A stretch of DNA of 5,429 bases, taken from the NCBI GenBank assembly GCA_013375335.1, contig JABXJZ010000109.1, positions 1 to 5,429 on the forward strand. Reading direction: 5' to 3'. The DNA is from Desulfobacterales bacterium. GTDB lineage: Bacteria; Desulfobacterota; DSM-4660; Desulfatiglandales; B25-G16. Every line of letters starts with the position of its first letter. Within the stretch, counting starts at the first letter, position 1. This document shows, in pieces, positions 1-5,429 of the stretch. Position numbers and translations under genes: made by a program. Below the pieces are notes generated by a model, which saw nothing but the letters and a program-made list of their open reading frames with translations, searched no databases and was not told where the DNA came from.

Positions 1-593
1 ATCTTTTTGAGCGCATCAATACATCCCTTGGTTCTGAGTCCACGAGTCTCCTGGCCGAGCAGACCCCAGACCATGGCTCGATCACCCTTTTTCAAGCCAG
101 CTCTCTTGGCAGCGCCCCTTCCCAGCATGAGGCCGGAGGGATAAAGCTCCTGCCCGACATAGCCAAAACCCTTGTCTGTGTATTTCTCCTCAATGGCCGG
201 GAGGGTGGTATTCTGGCTGGTCACAATGATTCCCCTGGAGATGGCTTCATCAACCAAAGGAGCAAAGGCGGCAACACCTGGATGCCCCATAATCGCTATG
301 CCATCTGGCCTTCTTGCCACAGCATCCTTGAACTGGGCAACCATCCTATCCGGAAGCCAGCCTGACCAGACATAGTCTACCTTACAGCCAAGGTCCTCTT
401 CAGCTGCTTTGGCGCCCCTATAGACAACCGAAGCAAAGGTACACCCTTCACTTCCACCGGGAAAGAATACAATGTGAATACCTTCAAAGTGTTTCTTTGC
501 TTCAGCTTTTGCCCCCGGTATGGTGTAGCCAAAAAGCATCAGGCTAAAAACTAGCGTGAAACTGAGTAGCGCAATGGTTAGTTTTTTTGTCAT
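1..593 (-). CDS. Periplasmic sugar-binding protein of an ABC importer, 3' end beyond the window
   Basis: This encodes the first 197 residues of a substrate-binding protein of the RbsB/LsrB-like family (Peripla_BP_4 type), which captures a small sugar or related molecule in the periplasm and delivers it to an ABC permease. Residues 1-30 form a classical signal peptide: basic MTKK, a hydrophobic core to about residue 22, and an AKA cleavage motif before E31. The first beta strand follows (HIVFFPGG, 40-47), then the helix with ASVVYRGAKAAEEDLG (54-69), the segment WSGWLPDRMVAQFKDAV (76-92), the strand PDGIAIMGHP (96-105), and helix plus strand APLVDEAISRGIIVTSQN (111-128), all typical of the N-terminal lobe. 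The ATG at 593 is supported by AAGGAG at 605-600, six bases upstream. The gene is cut by the left window edge; permease and ATPase genes would be expected downstream. The ligand cannot be named from this part. The family call is firm. Confidence 0.9.
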   Translation of the reverse strand, partial: MTKKLTIALLSFTLVFSLMLFGYTIPGAKAEAKKHFEGIHIVFFPGGSEGCTFASVVYRGAKAAEEDLGCKVDYVWSGWLPDRMVAQFKDAVARRPDGIAIMGHPGVAAFAPLVDEAISRGIIVTSQNTTLPAIEEKYTDKGFGYVGQELYPSGLMLGRGAAKRAGLKKGDRAMVWGLLGQETRGLRTKGCIDALKK

Positions 594-628
594 TTCTCTC
601 TCCTTTCTTCTCATAGTTTCTCAAATTG

Positions 629-644
629 AAGGAGTTGATTCCTT
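629..644. other. Small inverted repeat in the leader of the binding-protein gene
   Basis: AAGGA (629-633) and TCCTT (640-644) are perfect complements around a six-base loop. They lie in the predicted 5' leader, about 36 bases before the start codon at 593. The hairpin would be short and weak. It could affect translation or mRNA stability, but it may be chance. There is no T-run after it, so it is not an intrinsic terminator. Confidence 0.25.
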
Positions 645-708
645 AAAACTCTCTCACCTCCTTTCTCTGGCGGTTAGAAGCCTAGCCACTCTGCATGATG
701 GCAAAACT

Positions 709-737
709 ACCATAATATAACAAGGTTAATCTGTCAA
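709..737 (-). promoter_or_regulatory. Predicted sigma-70-type promoter for the sugar-binding-protein gene
   Basis: On the minus strand there is a perfect -35 box TTGACA (737-732), a 17-base spacer (731-715) and a -10-like TATGGT (714-709). This would give a start near 702 and a leader of roughly 108 bases. A better -10 hexamer, TATTAT, lies three bases nearer but would leave only a 14-base spacer. The -35 box overlaps the stop codon of the decayed kinase frame (734-736), so the binding-protein gene probably has its own transcription unit even if read-through from the dehydrogenase genes also occurs. The spacer contains AACCTT (727-722), a hexamer also found in the spacer of the kinase promoter at 4732-4760. 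Confidence 0.5.
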
Positions 738-1046
738 GAGAAACTGATTGCCTTGGGGCAAAACTTACGAAGGTACTCTCTTAGAAGGGGCCACAGCTTC
801 TTGTACTTCTCAAACAGGATGCCATACTCTCTCTGTTTACCGGGATCAGGCTCAAAGGTCTTTTCTATGTGAACCATTGCCTCAATTTCCTCTCCGAGAG
901 AAGAAAAAATCCCCGTGCCCGCTCCCGCCATAATCGCAGCTCCAAGGGCACCACCTTCAGTAATCTTCGGTCTGGGGAAGAATAGGATACAGAGTGAGGA
1001 ATTCACAAAAGCGGCAACTCGTGGGGCCTTCTCCATAACTCCGAAA
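734..1046 (-). pseudogene. C-terminal remnant of a second FGGY-family sugar kinase, frameshifted
   Basis: The frame ending at 734 contains ITEGGALGAAIMAGAGTGIF from base 964 onward. This is the conserved segment near the end of FGGY carbohydrate kinases (xylulokinase-like). It is followed by a typical C-terminal helix region: EEIEAMVHIEKTFEPDP, then a Tyr-rich helix to KKLWPLLREYLRKF. About 75 residues are recognisable, where a whole kinase has about 500. Upstream of roughly 974-985 the homology seems to continue in another frame as SYGEGPTSCRFCEFLTLYPI, loosely matching the GGG-x-S-x-x-W-x-Q-x-x-AD-x-x-x-x-P stretch that precedes this segment in the family, so a frameshift is likely. Nothing of the catalytic N-terminal domain is found, and the SDR gene occupies the space upstream. 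An in-frame ATG at 1036 could give a 100-residue product, but no enzyme activity is expected. Identification of the C-terminal part is solid; the frameshifted extension is tentative. Confidence 0.75.
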
Positions 1047-1109
1047 GGGCTCGGTTTCAGTGATGGGATTTCTTCAAGGCACGACGTGATTCAGTGCATC
1101 CCTTGCCTT

Positions 1110-1874
1110 CTATCGAGATGTCCACCCCCCATCCACCAGAAGGACGTGTCCTGTAACCATTCCAGAGGCTTCGGACGCCAGAAATATGACTGCACCCGCC
1201 ACATCCTCAGGTTCTCCGAATCTGCCCAAAGGGATCTTGGCCGTCATCTCAGCCCTCACGTCTTTATCGGCAAACACCTTGTCCGTCATCGGGGTACGTA
1301 TAACCGTGGGCGCGATAGCGTTGACGCGAACGTTATGTGGAGCCCATTCCAGGGCCAGCACCTTTGTCAGTAAATTAACTCCTCCCTTGCTTGCGCAATA
1401 GGCAACGTGGTTGAGCAGTCCCACAGTCCCTGCCTGAGAAGACATATTCACGATGCTACCACGTTTTTGCTTGATCATCTGGCGGCACACAGCCTGAGAA
1501 CAGAGGAAGACGCCTTTCAAATTTGTGTCGATGATTGCATCCCATATCTCCTCTGTATGATCCTCCGCAGGAAGTACATGGCTTATTCCCGCGTTGTTGA
1601 CTAAAACGTCAATCCTCCCAAAGGCCTCGAGCACTTGGGCAACCATCCTCTTTACATTCATCGCGTTTCTGACATCCATCTCGACCCATAGGACTTTGTT
1701 CCCGAATCTTTTGATCTCAGTACACACCTCTTGTAACTCGTGTTCCGTTCTCCCTGTTACGATGACGTGCGCACCCGCTTGTGCCATGCAGAGTGCAATC
1801 GTTCGGCCAATCCCCTTGTTTCCCCCTGTGACAATCGTAACTTGGCTATTGAGTGTAAAATTGGGAAAGCGCAT
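1110..1874 (-). CDS. SDR-family NAD(P)-dependent oxidoreductase
   Basis: This is a classical short-chain dehydrogenase/reductase of 254 residues, the usual length for the FabG/gluconate 5-dehydrogenase-like group. The cofactor motif TGGNKGIG is at 16-23, MDV at 66-68, NNAG at 93-96, and the catalytic tetrad is N118, S146, Y159 and K163 (YCASK). NAIAPTVIRTPM (185-196) is the conserved loop after the active site, with PT in place of the more common PG. The C-terminus VDGGWTSR is typical. Arg42 directly after the second strand suggests, but does not prove, NADP(H) preference. The ATG at 1874 follows AGAGGA (1886-1881) by six bases, and the gene starts 30 bases after the zinc-dehydrogenase stop, so the two are very likely co-transcribed. 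In this setting it probably oxidises or reduces a polyol, ketose or sugar acid. Family annotation as 3-oxoacyl-ACP reductase would be misleading here, but the true substrate is unknown. Confidence 0.93.
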   Translation of the reverse strand: MRFPNFTLNSQVTIVTGGNKGIGRTIALCMAQAGAHVIVTGRTEHELQEVCTEIKRFGNKVLWVEMDVRNAMNVKRMVAQVLEAFGRIDVLVNNAGISHVLPAEDHTEEIWDAIIDTNLKGVFLCSQAVCRQMIKQKRGSIVNMSSQAGTVGLLNHVAYCASKGGVNLLTKVLALEWAPHNVRVNAIAPTVIRTPMTDKVFADKDVRAEMTAKIPLGRFGEPEDVAGAVIFLASEASGMVTGHVLLVDGGWTSR

Positions 1875-1904
1875 CTCTCATCCTCTCCCCGCCGCCCACG
1901 CGGC

Positions 1905-2966
1905 CTACTCCGTTACATCCACCATTACCTTCAACGCTTCCGACTTCGCTTCGTCTGCAAAACGTAGCGCCTGCGGTGTTTGCGAAAGCGGAAAGTGATG
2001 TGTTACTAGCGATTCCACCTCAAGCCGCCCCGCCGCAGTGAGCGCGATCGCTGTTGGATAACAGTTGGCGTAACGAAACTGCCCGCGAATGTCAATCTCT
2101 TTGCTCGCTGCGGAAACGATGTCCAACTCCACCATCGGATCCGGGGGAAGTCCCACCAGGACCACAACACCTCCAGGTCTCGCCGCTGCCATTGCAGCCC
2201 GGGTCGTTGCGAGAGCTCCAGCGGTTTCAAATGTGACATCAACACCACTACGTTCCCATGTGAATCCAGTGACTTCACTGGTAATCTCACGGATACGTTC
2301 GACAGGGCTTTCTTCGTTTGCATTGATAAGGTGTGTTGCTCCCAGTCTTCGTGCATGTTCCAACCGAAATGGACTAAGATCCACAGCAATCAGTGTGGTA
2401 GCTCCCGTAATTTTAGCAGCCTGCAACGTAACCAGCCCAATCGTTCCTGTGCCAAATATGGCCACCATGTGTCCAGGACTCACATCACCTCGTTTGACAG
2501 CCCACAGGCCCACGGATAGCGGCTCCATCATGGAACCTTCTTCAAAGCTCATCCTATCCGGAAGGGAAAATAAAAAGTCCTCGGGCCAAACAATGGCCTC
2601 ACAGAAGGCTCCATCGACAGGAGGCGTTGCAAGGAATGTCACGTCTGGACAAAGATTATAACGGCCCGTCTTGCAGTAGTGGCATTGGCGGCAGGTGTAA
2701 CCCGGCTCCACTGAGACTTGATCCCCAGGTTGGAAAAGCGTCACGGCAGACCCAACTTCTAGCACGACTCCTGCGCTTTCATGACCCAAAATCAATGGGT
2801 CTTTCACAACGAAGTCCCCTATTCGGCCGTGGTTGAAATAGTGAATGTCGCTGGCACACACACCCACTCGCCGTATCTGTACGAGAACCTCCTTCGGTGA
2901 AGGCTTGGGGCGAGGACGGGATTCTACCCGTATATCACCTATTCCATGCATCACGGCGGTTTTCAT
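1905..2966 (-). CDS. Zinc-dependent sorbitol/xylitol dehydrogenase-like enzyme (MDR family)
   Basis: This 353-residue medium-chain dehydrogenase has the normal length for polyol dehydrogenases. Catalytic zinc ligands are C37 (GVCASD), H62 and E63 (GHE), with E148 (MMEPLSVG) as the further glutamate of the sorbitol dehydrogenase group. The structural-zinc lobe has all four cysteines, C92, C95, C98 and C106. The segment SDIHYFNHGRIGDFVV (39-54) is characteristic of sorbitol/xylitol dehydrogenases. The Rossmann motif GTGTIG is at 172-177, and D196 at the end of the second strand favours NAD. The expected reaction is oxidation of a polyol such as xylitol, D-arabitol or sorbitol to the ketose, in the cytoplasm. 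The ATG at 2966 is preceded by AAGGAT (2977-2972), five bases away. The gap to the kinase upstream is 147 bp, in which I see neither a convincing promoter nor a terminator. The 30 bp gap to the SDR gene indicates an operon. Substrate choice among polyols, or even threonine-like alcohols, remains open. Confidence 0.93.
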   Translation of the reverse strand: MKTAVMHGIGDIRVESRPRPKPSPKEVLVQIRRVGVCASDIHYFNHGRIGDFVVKDPLILGHESAGVVLEVGSAVTLFQPGDQVSVEPGYTCRQCHYCKTGRYNLCPDVTFLATPPVDGAFCEAIVWPEDFLFSLPDRMSFEEGSMMEPLSVGLWAVKRGDVSPGHMVAIFGTGTIGLVTLQAAKITGATTLIAVDLSPFRLEHARRLGATHLINANEESPVERIREITSEVTGFTWERSGVDVTFETAGALATTRAAMAAARPGGVVVLVGLPPDPMVELDIVSAASKEIDIRGQFRYANCYPTAIALTAAGRLEVESLVTHHFPLSQTPQALRFADEAKSEALKVMVDVTE

Positions 2967-3113
2967 GGCTTATCCTTCAATATGTTGACGTTGATCATGC
3001 CAATTCCATAATTCACATTCCCAACAACAATCCTTATCCCCTTTGTCCTACAGTGCAACACAATGATACGTCCTTTTTGTAGAGATTTCCTTTTTTTCAC
3101 TTCAATCAATCCT

Positions 3114-4610
3114 CTATTTGAGCTCCCTTCTTAATACATTTTTCCACCTTTCATAAGCCTCTTGATAACCTGAAGCCAAATTTTTATTAGGTTCAATAAC
3201 TCTCGTTATCTCCAAGCCAATGAAAGCATCCTTGTGATTCTTGTAAATCCCAGCACCAATTCCTGCTCCTCTAGCAGCACCCTGGGACCCATCTGTATGA
3301 AAAAGCTCAATATTGGCCTCTGTAATCGTTGCAAATGCCTCTCCAAACAAATTACTCAAAAACATATTCGCATTCCCTGCTCTAATGGTTTTGACAACAA
3401 TGCCCATCCCACGCATTATCCCTATGCCATAATTCAATGCAAAGACAATTCCCTCTTGAGCGGCCCTCAAAAAATGGGTTCTGTCATGAGTATTAAATTT
3501 CAACCCATGAAATATTGCCCCAATATCCTCGTCTTCTAAAGATCTCTCTGCTCCGTTGCCATAGGGAAGAGTCACAAGACCCTCCGAACCCACTGGAGCC
3601 TTCAGCGCGAGTTCATTCATTTTTTCATATGTTATTTCATGTTCAGCGAAGCCCACAAAATTATGTCTTAACCAGCTGCTGAGAATCCCTGTTCCATTCA
3701 AACATAGCAAAACACCATATCTGGGATTATCTGCGTTATGGTTGACATGCACAAATGTATTCACCCTTGATTTTGAATCATAATTTGCTTTATCGCCTAC
3801 TCCATATACCACCCCAGAAGTACCAGCCGTAGCAGCAATTTCGCCAGGATTCAAGACATTGAGAGATAAAGCGTTATTTGGTTGATCCCCTGCCCGATAT
3901 GCTATTTTCGTTCCTGGTTTCAAGCCCAACTCGTGAGCAGCTTTTTTGGTGAGTTCACCTTGAATCGAGAAAGTGGGAACAACCGTTGGAATCAAATCAT
4001 TCGAGATTCCATAATAGTCGAGAACGAATTTGGCCAACTCTTGCTTATGAAAATCCCACATAATGCCCTCTGACAGCCCAGATGGTGTCGTCTTAACCTC
4101 ACCACTCATCACCATCGCAACATAATCCCCGGGTAGCATTGCCTTATGAATTCTGTCATAGATTTCAGGCTCATTTTGCATAACCCATTTCAACTTTGAT
4201 GCCGTAAAATTCCCCGGAGAATTGAGAAGGCGTTTAAGACATAATTTTCCCCCAATATTCAGAAAAGCATGTTTCCCAATGTCTACAGCCCTGCTATCAC
4301 ACCAAATTATCGACGGCCTCAAAACTTGTTGCTTTCTATCGACAACAACAAGTCCATGCATCTGGTAGGCTATCCCTATTGCTTTTACATTTTGAATATC
4401 TATCTCAGACCTTGACTTTATCTTAGCAGTTGCCCGTATTAAATTTTCCCACCAGACCTGAGGGTGTTGCTCGGCCCATCCCGGCCGAGTGGCAATAATT
4501 TCCATTTCAGTTTCTGGGGAGGAGGCGGATACAATGACTCTTCCCGTTTCAGCCTCCATTAGTGTAGCCTTTATTGATGAACTCCCGATATCATAGCCCA
4601 GTAAGAGCAT
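3114..4610 (-). CDS. xylB: Xylulokinase-type FGGY carbohydrate kinase
   Basis: This is a complete FGGY kinase of 498 residues, matching family length. It should transfer phosphate from ATP to a ketose, most likely D-xylulose, giving xylulose 5-phosphate. The N-terminal domain opens with GYDIGSSSIK (5-14, phosphate-binding loop with D7). It continues with PGWAEQHP (43-50), the substrate-contact motif QMHG (83-86, as in XylB) and WCDSRA (103-108). The probable catalytic base is D242 in RAGDQPNNAL, followed by the phosphate loop TAGTSG (261-266). The C-terminal domain has IRAGNANMFLSN (409-420) instead of the more common GGG-type stretch, and DGSQGAARGAGIGAG (440-454). From memory this variant resembles kinases common in Bacteroidota; that is inference. 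The ATG at 4610 follows AAGGAG (4625-4620) by nine bases. The gene is clearly more AT-rich than the dehydrogenase genes downstream, which suggests a separate origin. Other ketoses or polyols are possible substrates. Confidence 0.9.
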   Translation of the reverse strand: MLLLGYDIGSSSIKATLMEAETGRVIVSASSPETEMEIIATRPGWAEQHPQVWWENLIRATAKIKSRSEIDIQNVKAIGIAYQMHGLVVVDRKQQVLRPSIIWCDSRAVDIGKHAFLNIGGKLCLKRLLNSPGNFTASKLKWVMQNEPEIYDRIHKAMLPGDYVAMVMSGEVKTTPSGLSEGIMWDFHKQELAKFVLDYYGISNDLIPTVVPTFSIQGELTKKAAHELGLKPGTKIAYRAGDQPNNALSLNVLNPGEIAATAGTSGVVYGVGDKANYDSKSRVNTFVHVNHNADNPRYGVLLCLNGTGILSSWLRHNFVGFAEHEITYEKMNELALKAPVGSEGLVTLPYGNGAERSLEDEDIGAIFHGLKFNTHDRTHFLRAAQEGIVFALNYGIGIMRGMGIVVKTIRAGNANMFLSNLFGEAFATITEANIELFHTDGSQGAARGAGIGAGIYKNHKDAFIGLEITRVIEPNKNLASGYQEAYERWKNVLRRELK

Positions 4611-4731
4611 GTTCTTTCACTCCTTCTGTCACCCGTCTTTCAATCTCTATCTTTGGCCAATTTCCGGAGCCGCGGACCGAAGGACATGTTTTTGTAGACG
4701 GAGCAATAAGAATTCCCTTTTTGATCGAAGC

Positions 4732-4760
4732 AGTATAAGATAAGGTTGCTTGTATGTCAA
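4732..4760 (-). promoter_or_regulatory. Near-consensus sigma-70-type promoter for the kinase gene
   Basis: On the minus strand the boxes are TTGACA (4760-4755), a 17-base spacer (4754-4738) and TATACT (4737-4732). The -35 is perfect, the -10 matches five of six, and the spacing is optimal. Transcription would start near 4725, leaving a leader of about 115 bases before the kinase ATG at 4610. Six-base arms of an inverted repeat, CGAAGC (4726-4731) and GCTTCG (4769-4774), flank the promoter and could be operator half-sites, though arms this short can occur by chance. A promoter this strong by sequence would normally need a repressor if the pathway is inducible; none is encoded in the window. 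Confidence 0.65.
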
Positions 4761-4823
4761 ATGGCACAGCTTCGTAATATATGGAAGTTGGATGTAATCC
4801 GTTTATTGCACTGCTCAAGAGAG

Positions 4824-4851
4824 TTGAAAAAGCAAGGGGCAAGGATATAAG
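4824..4851 (+). promoter_or_regulatory. Possible promoter for the transposase gene
   Basis: On the plus strand TTGAAA (4824-4829) and TATAAG (4846-4851) are separated by 16 bases. Each matches five of six consensus positions. The start would be near 4858, about 46 bases before the transposase ATG. It is back-to-back with the kinase promoter: the two -35 boxes lie 63 bases apart, so the 293 bp intergenic region would be a divergent control region. The evidence is hexamer matching only. Confidence 0.4.
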
Positions 4852-4903
4852 GGATCAAGTCTGCTCTTAACTCTTGACGTGGATTTGTTTTATAAATTGA
4901 ACC

Positions 4904-5429
4904 ATGTCCAGGCCATTGCGAATAGAATACCGGGGGGCATGGTATCACGTTATGAACCTCGGGAGGCGGGGCGAGTCCATTTTTGCGGGCAAACAGGACT
5001 ACAGACAGTTTGTCGAGCTTCTCAAGGAAACCACAGAAACGTGGAATCTGAGGGTTGCAGCCTATTGTTTGATGGCAAACCACTATCATCTTTTAGTCCA
5101 GATGCCGGATGCTAATATATCCCGATGCATGAGGCACATCGACGGTGTTTACACCCAGCGATTCAACCGGCTTCACCGTTGTGACGGGCAATTATTTCGT
5201 GGTCGATACAAATCGATCCTGCTGGACGCTGACAGCTATTTGCTACAACTGGTCAAGTATATTCATAGAAATCCATTGAGGGCCGCCATGACGGACAAGC
5301 TTGACAGATATGCCTGGAGTAGCCATAGGGGCTATCTATCAAGGTCTGAGAAATGGGATTGGCTGCACAAGGAATATGTCCTCTCCATGCTCTCAAAAAG
5401 GAAGGTGGACAGGTTGACAAGATACCGAC
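4904..5429 (+). CDS. REP-associated tyrosine transposase (RAYT, Y1_Tnp family), 3' end beyond the window
   Basis: The frame from the ATG at 4904 stays open for 175 codons to the window edge. It encodes a Y1-type single-strand transposase related to IS200/IS605 TnpA. The start region MSRPLRIEYRGAWYHVMNLG is typical of the group. The metal-binding HUH motif is H60-Y61-H62 in MANHYHLLVQ. FRGRYKSILLDADSYL (98-113) leads to KYIHRNPLRA (118-127), where Y119 is the likely nucleophile by analogy with the YI motif of IS200 TnpA; Y112 is an alternative. An in-frame TGA at 4898 excludes any earlier start. No good Shine-Dalgarno sequence precedes the ATG. Members of this family nick and join single-stranded DNA at REP palindromes and are usually single-copy, domesticated genes rather than parts of active insertion sequences. 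No terminal inverted repeats or target duplication are visible. Many relatives have a further C-terminal domain, which would lie outside this window. Confidence 0.9.
   Translation, partial: MSRPLRIEYRGAWYHVMNLGRRGESIFAGKQDYRQFVELLKETTETWNLRVAAYCLMANHYHLLVQMPDANISRCMRHIDGVYTQRFNRLHRCDGQLFRGRYKSILLDADSYLLQLVKYIHRNPLRAAMTDKLDRYAWSSHRGYLSRSEKWDWLHKEYVLSMLSKRKVDRLTRYR

Noticed and set aside
1076..1109. Inverted repeat AAGGCA/TGCCTT right after the SDR stop codon as an intrinsic terminator
   Set aside because: The arms are six bases around a 22-base loop with no T-run on the minus strand, so it does not meet the terminator pattern.
915..1373. A 152-residue plus-strand open frame
   Set aside because: It runs antisense to the SDR gene and the kinase remnant, both of which have clear family motifs, and its own translation resembles no family.
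3080..3116. TAGAG/CTCTA arms after the kinase stop as a terminator
   Set aside because: Five-base arms with a 27-base loop and no downstream T-run on the coding strand; likely chance.
4591..4842. An 83-residue minus-strand open frame covering the kinase leader and overlapping the kinase start
   Set aside because: It spans the kinase promoter and ribosome-binding site, has no recognisable motif and no ribosome-binding site of its own that I can see.
4874..4896. TTGACG and TATAAA just before the transposase start as a promoter
   Set aside because: The spacer is only 11 bases, too short for a sigma-70 promoter, and the start would fall at the ATG. The pair at 4824-4851 is better spaced.
4879..5115. 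A 78-residue plus-strand open frame at the transposase start
   Set aside because: It is an overlapping frame of the transposase, whose frame carries the HUH motif and stays open to the window edge.
1..5429. A novel defence, CRISPR or biosynthetic system
   Set aside because: All intact genes belong to well-known families, no spaced repeats occur, and the only mobile-element-related gene is a common RAYT. The unusual part is evolutionary (kinase decay and replacement), not a new gene type.

Overview
This window looks like a bacterial chromosomal segment carrying part of a sugar or polyol utilisation cluster, bordered on its right by a REP-associated (Y1 family) transposase gene. A substrate-binding protein with a cleavable Sec-type signal peptide points to a diderm bacterium. 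No rRNA, tRNA or lineage marker is present, so the taxon cannot be fixed.

Layout, read along the minus strand from right to left: a near-consensus sigma-70-type promoter (4732-4760) precedes a complete xylulokinase-type FGGY kinase (3114-4610). After a 147 bp gap comes a zinc-dependent sorbitol/xylitol dehydrogenase-like enzyme (1905-2966), then 30 bp later an SDR oxidoreductase (1110-1874). Next is a frameshifted C-terminal remnant of a second FGGY kinase (about 734-1046). A second promoter lies at the tail of that remnant (709-737). It precedes the gene for a periplasmic simple-sugar-binding protein of an ABC importer, whose 3' part lies beyond the left edge (1-593). On the plus strand, divergent from the kinase, the transposase gene starts at 4904 and runs off the right edge.

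The genes fit one pathway: import of a pentitol or related sugar by the ABC system, oxidation to a ketose (for example xylitol or D-arabitol to D-xylulose) by one or both dehydrogenases, and phosphorylation by the kinase to a pentose-phosphate intermediate. The substrate is inferred from families, not shown by the sequence.

The most notable structure is the pair of kinases. The intact one is AT-rich (sampled 60-base lines give 22 G+C) and sits upstream under its own promoter. The decayed one sits among more GC-rich dehydrogenase genes (a sampled line gives 39 of 60). This suggests that a native kinase was lost and replaced by an acquired one, or that two gene cassettes were joined. I see no CRISPR array, no defence system, no structured RNA I could name and no clearly novel multi-gene system.
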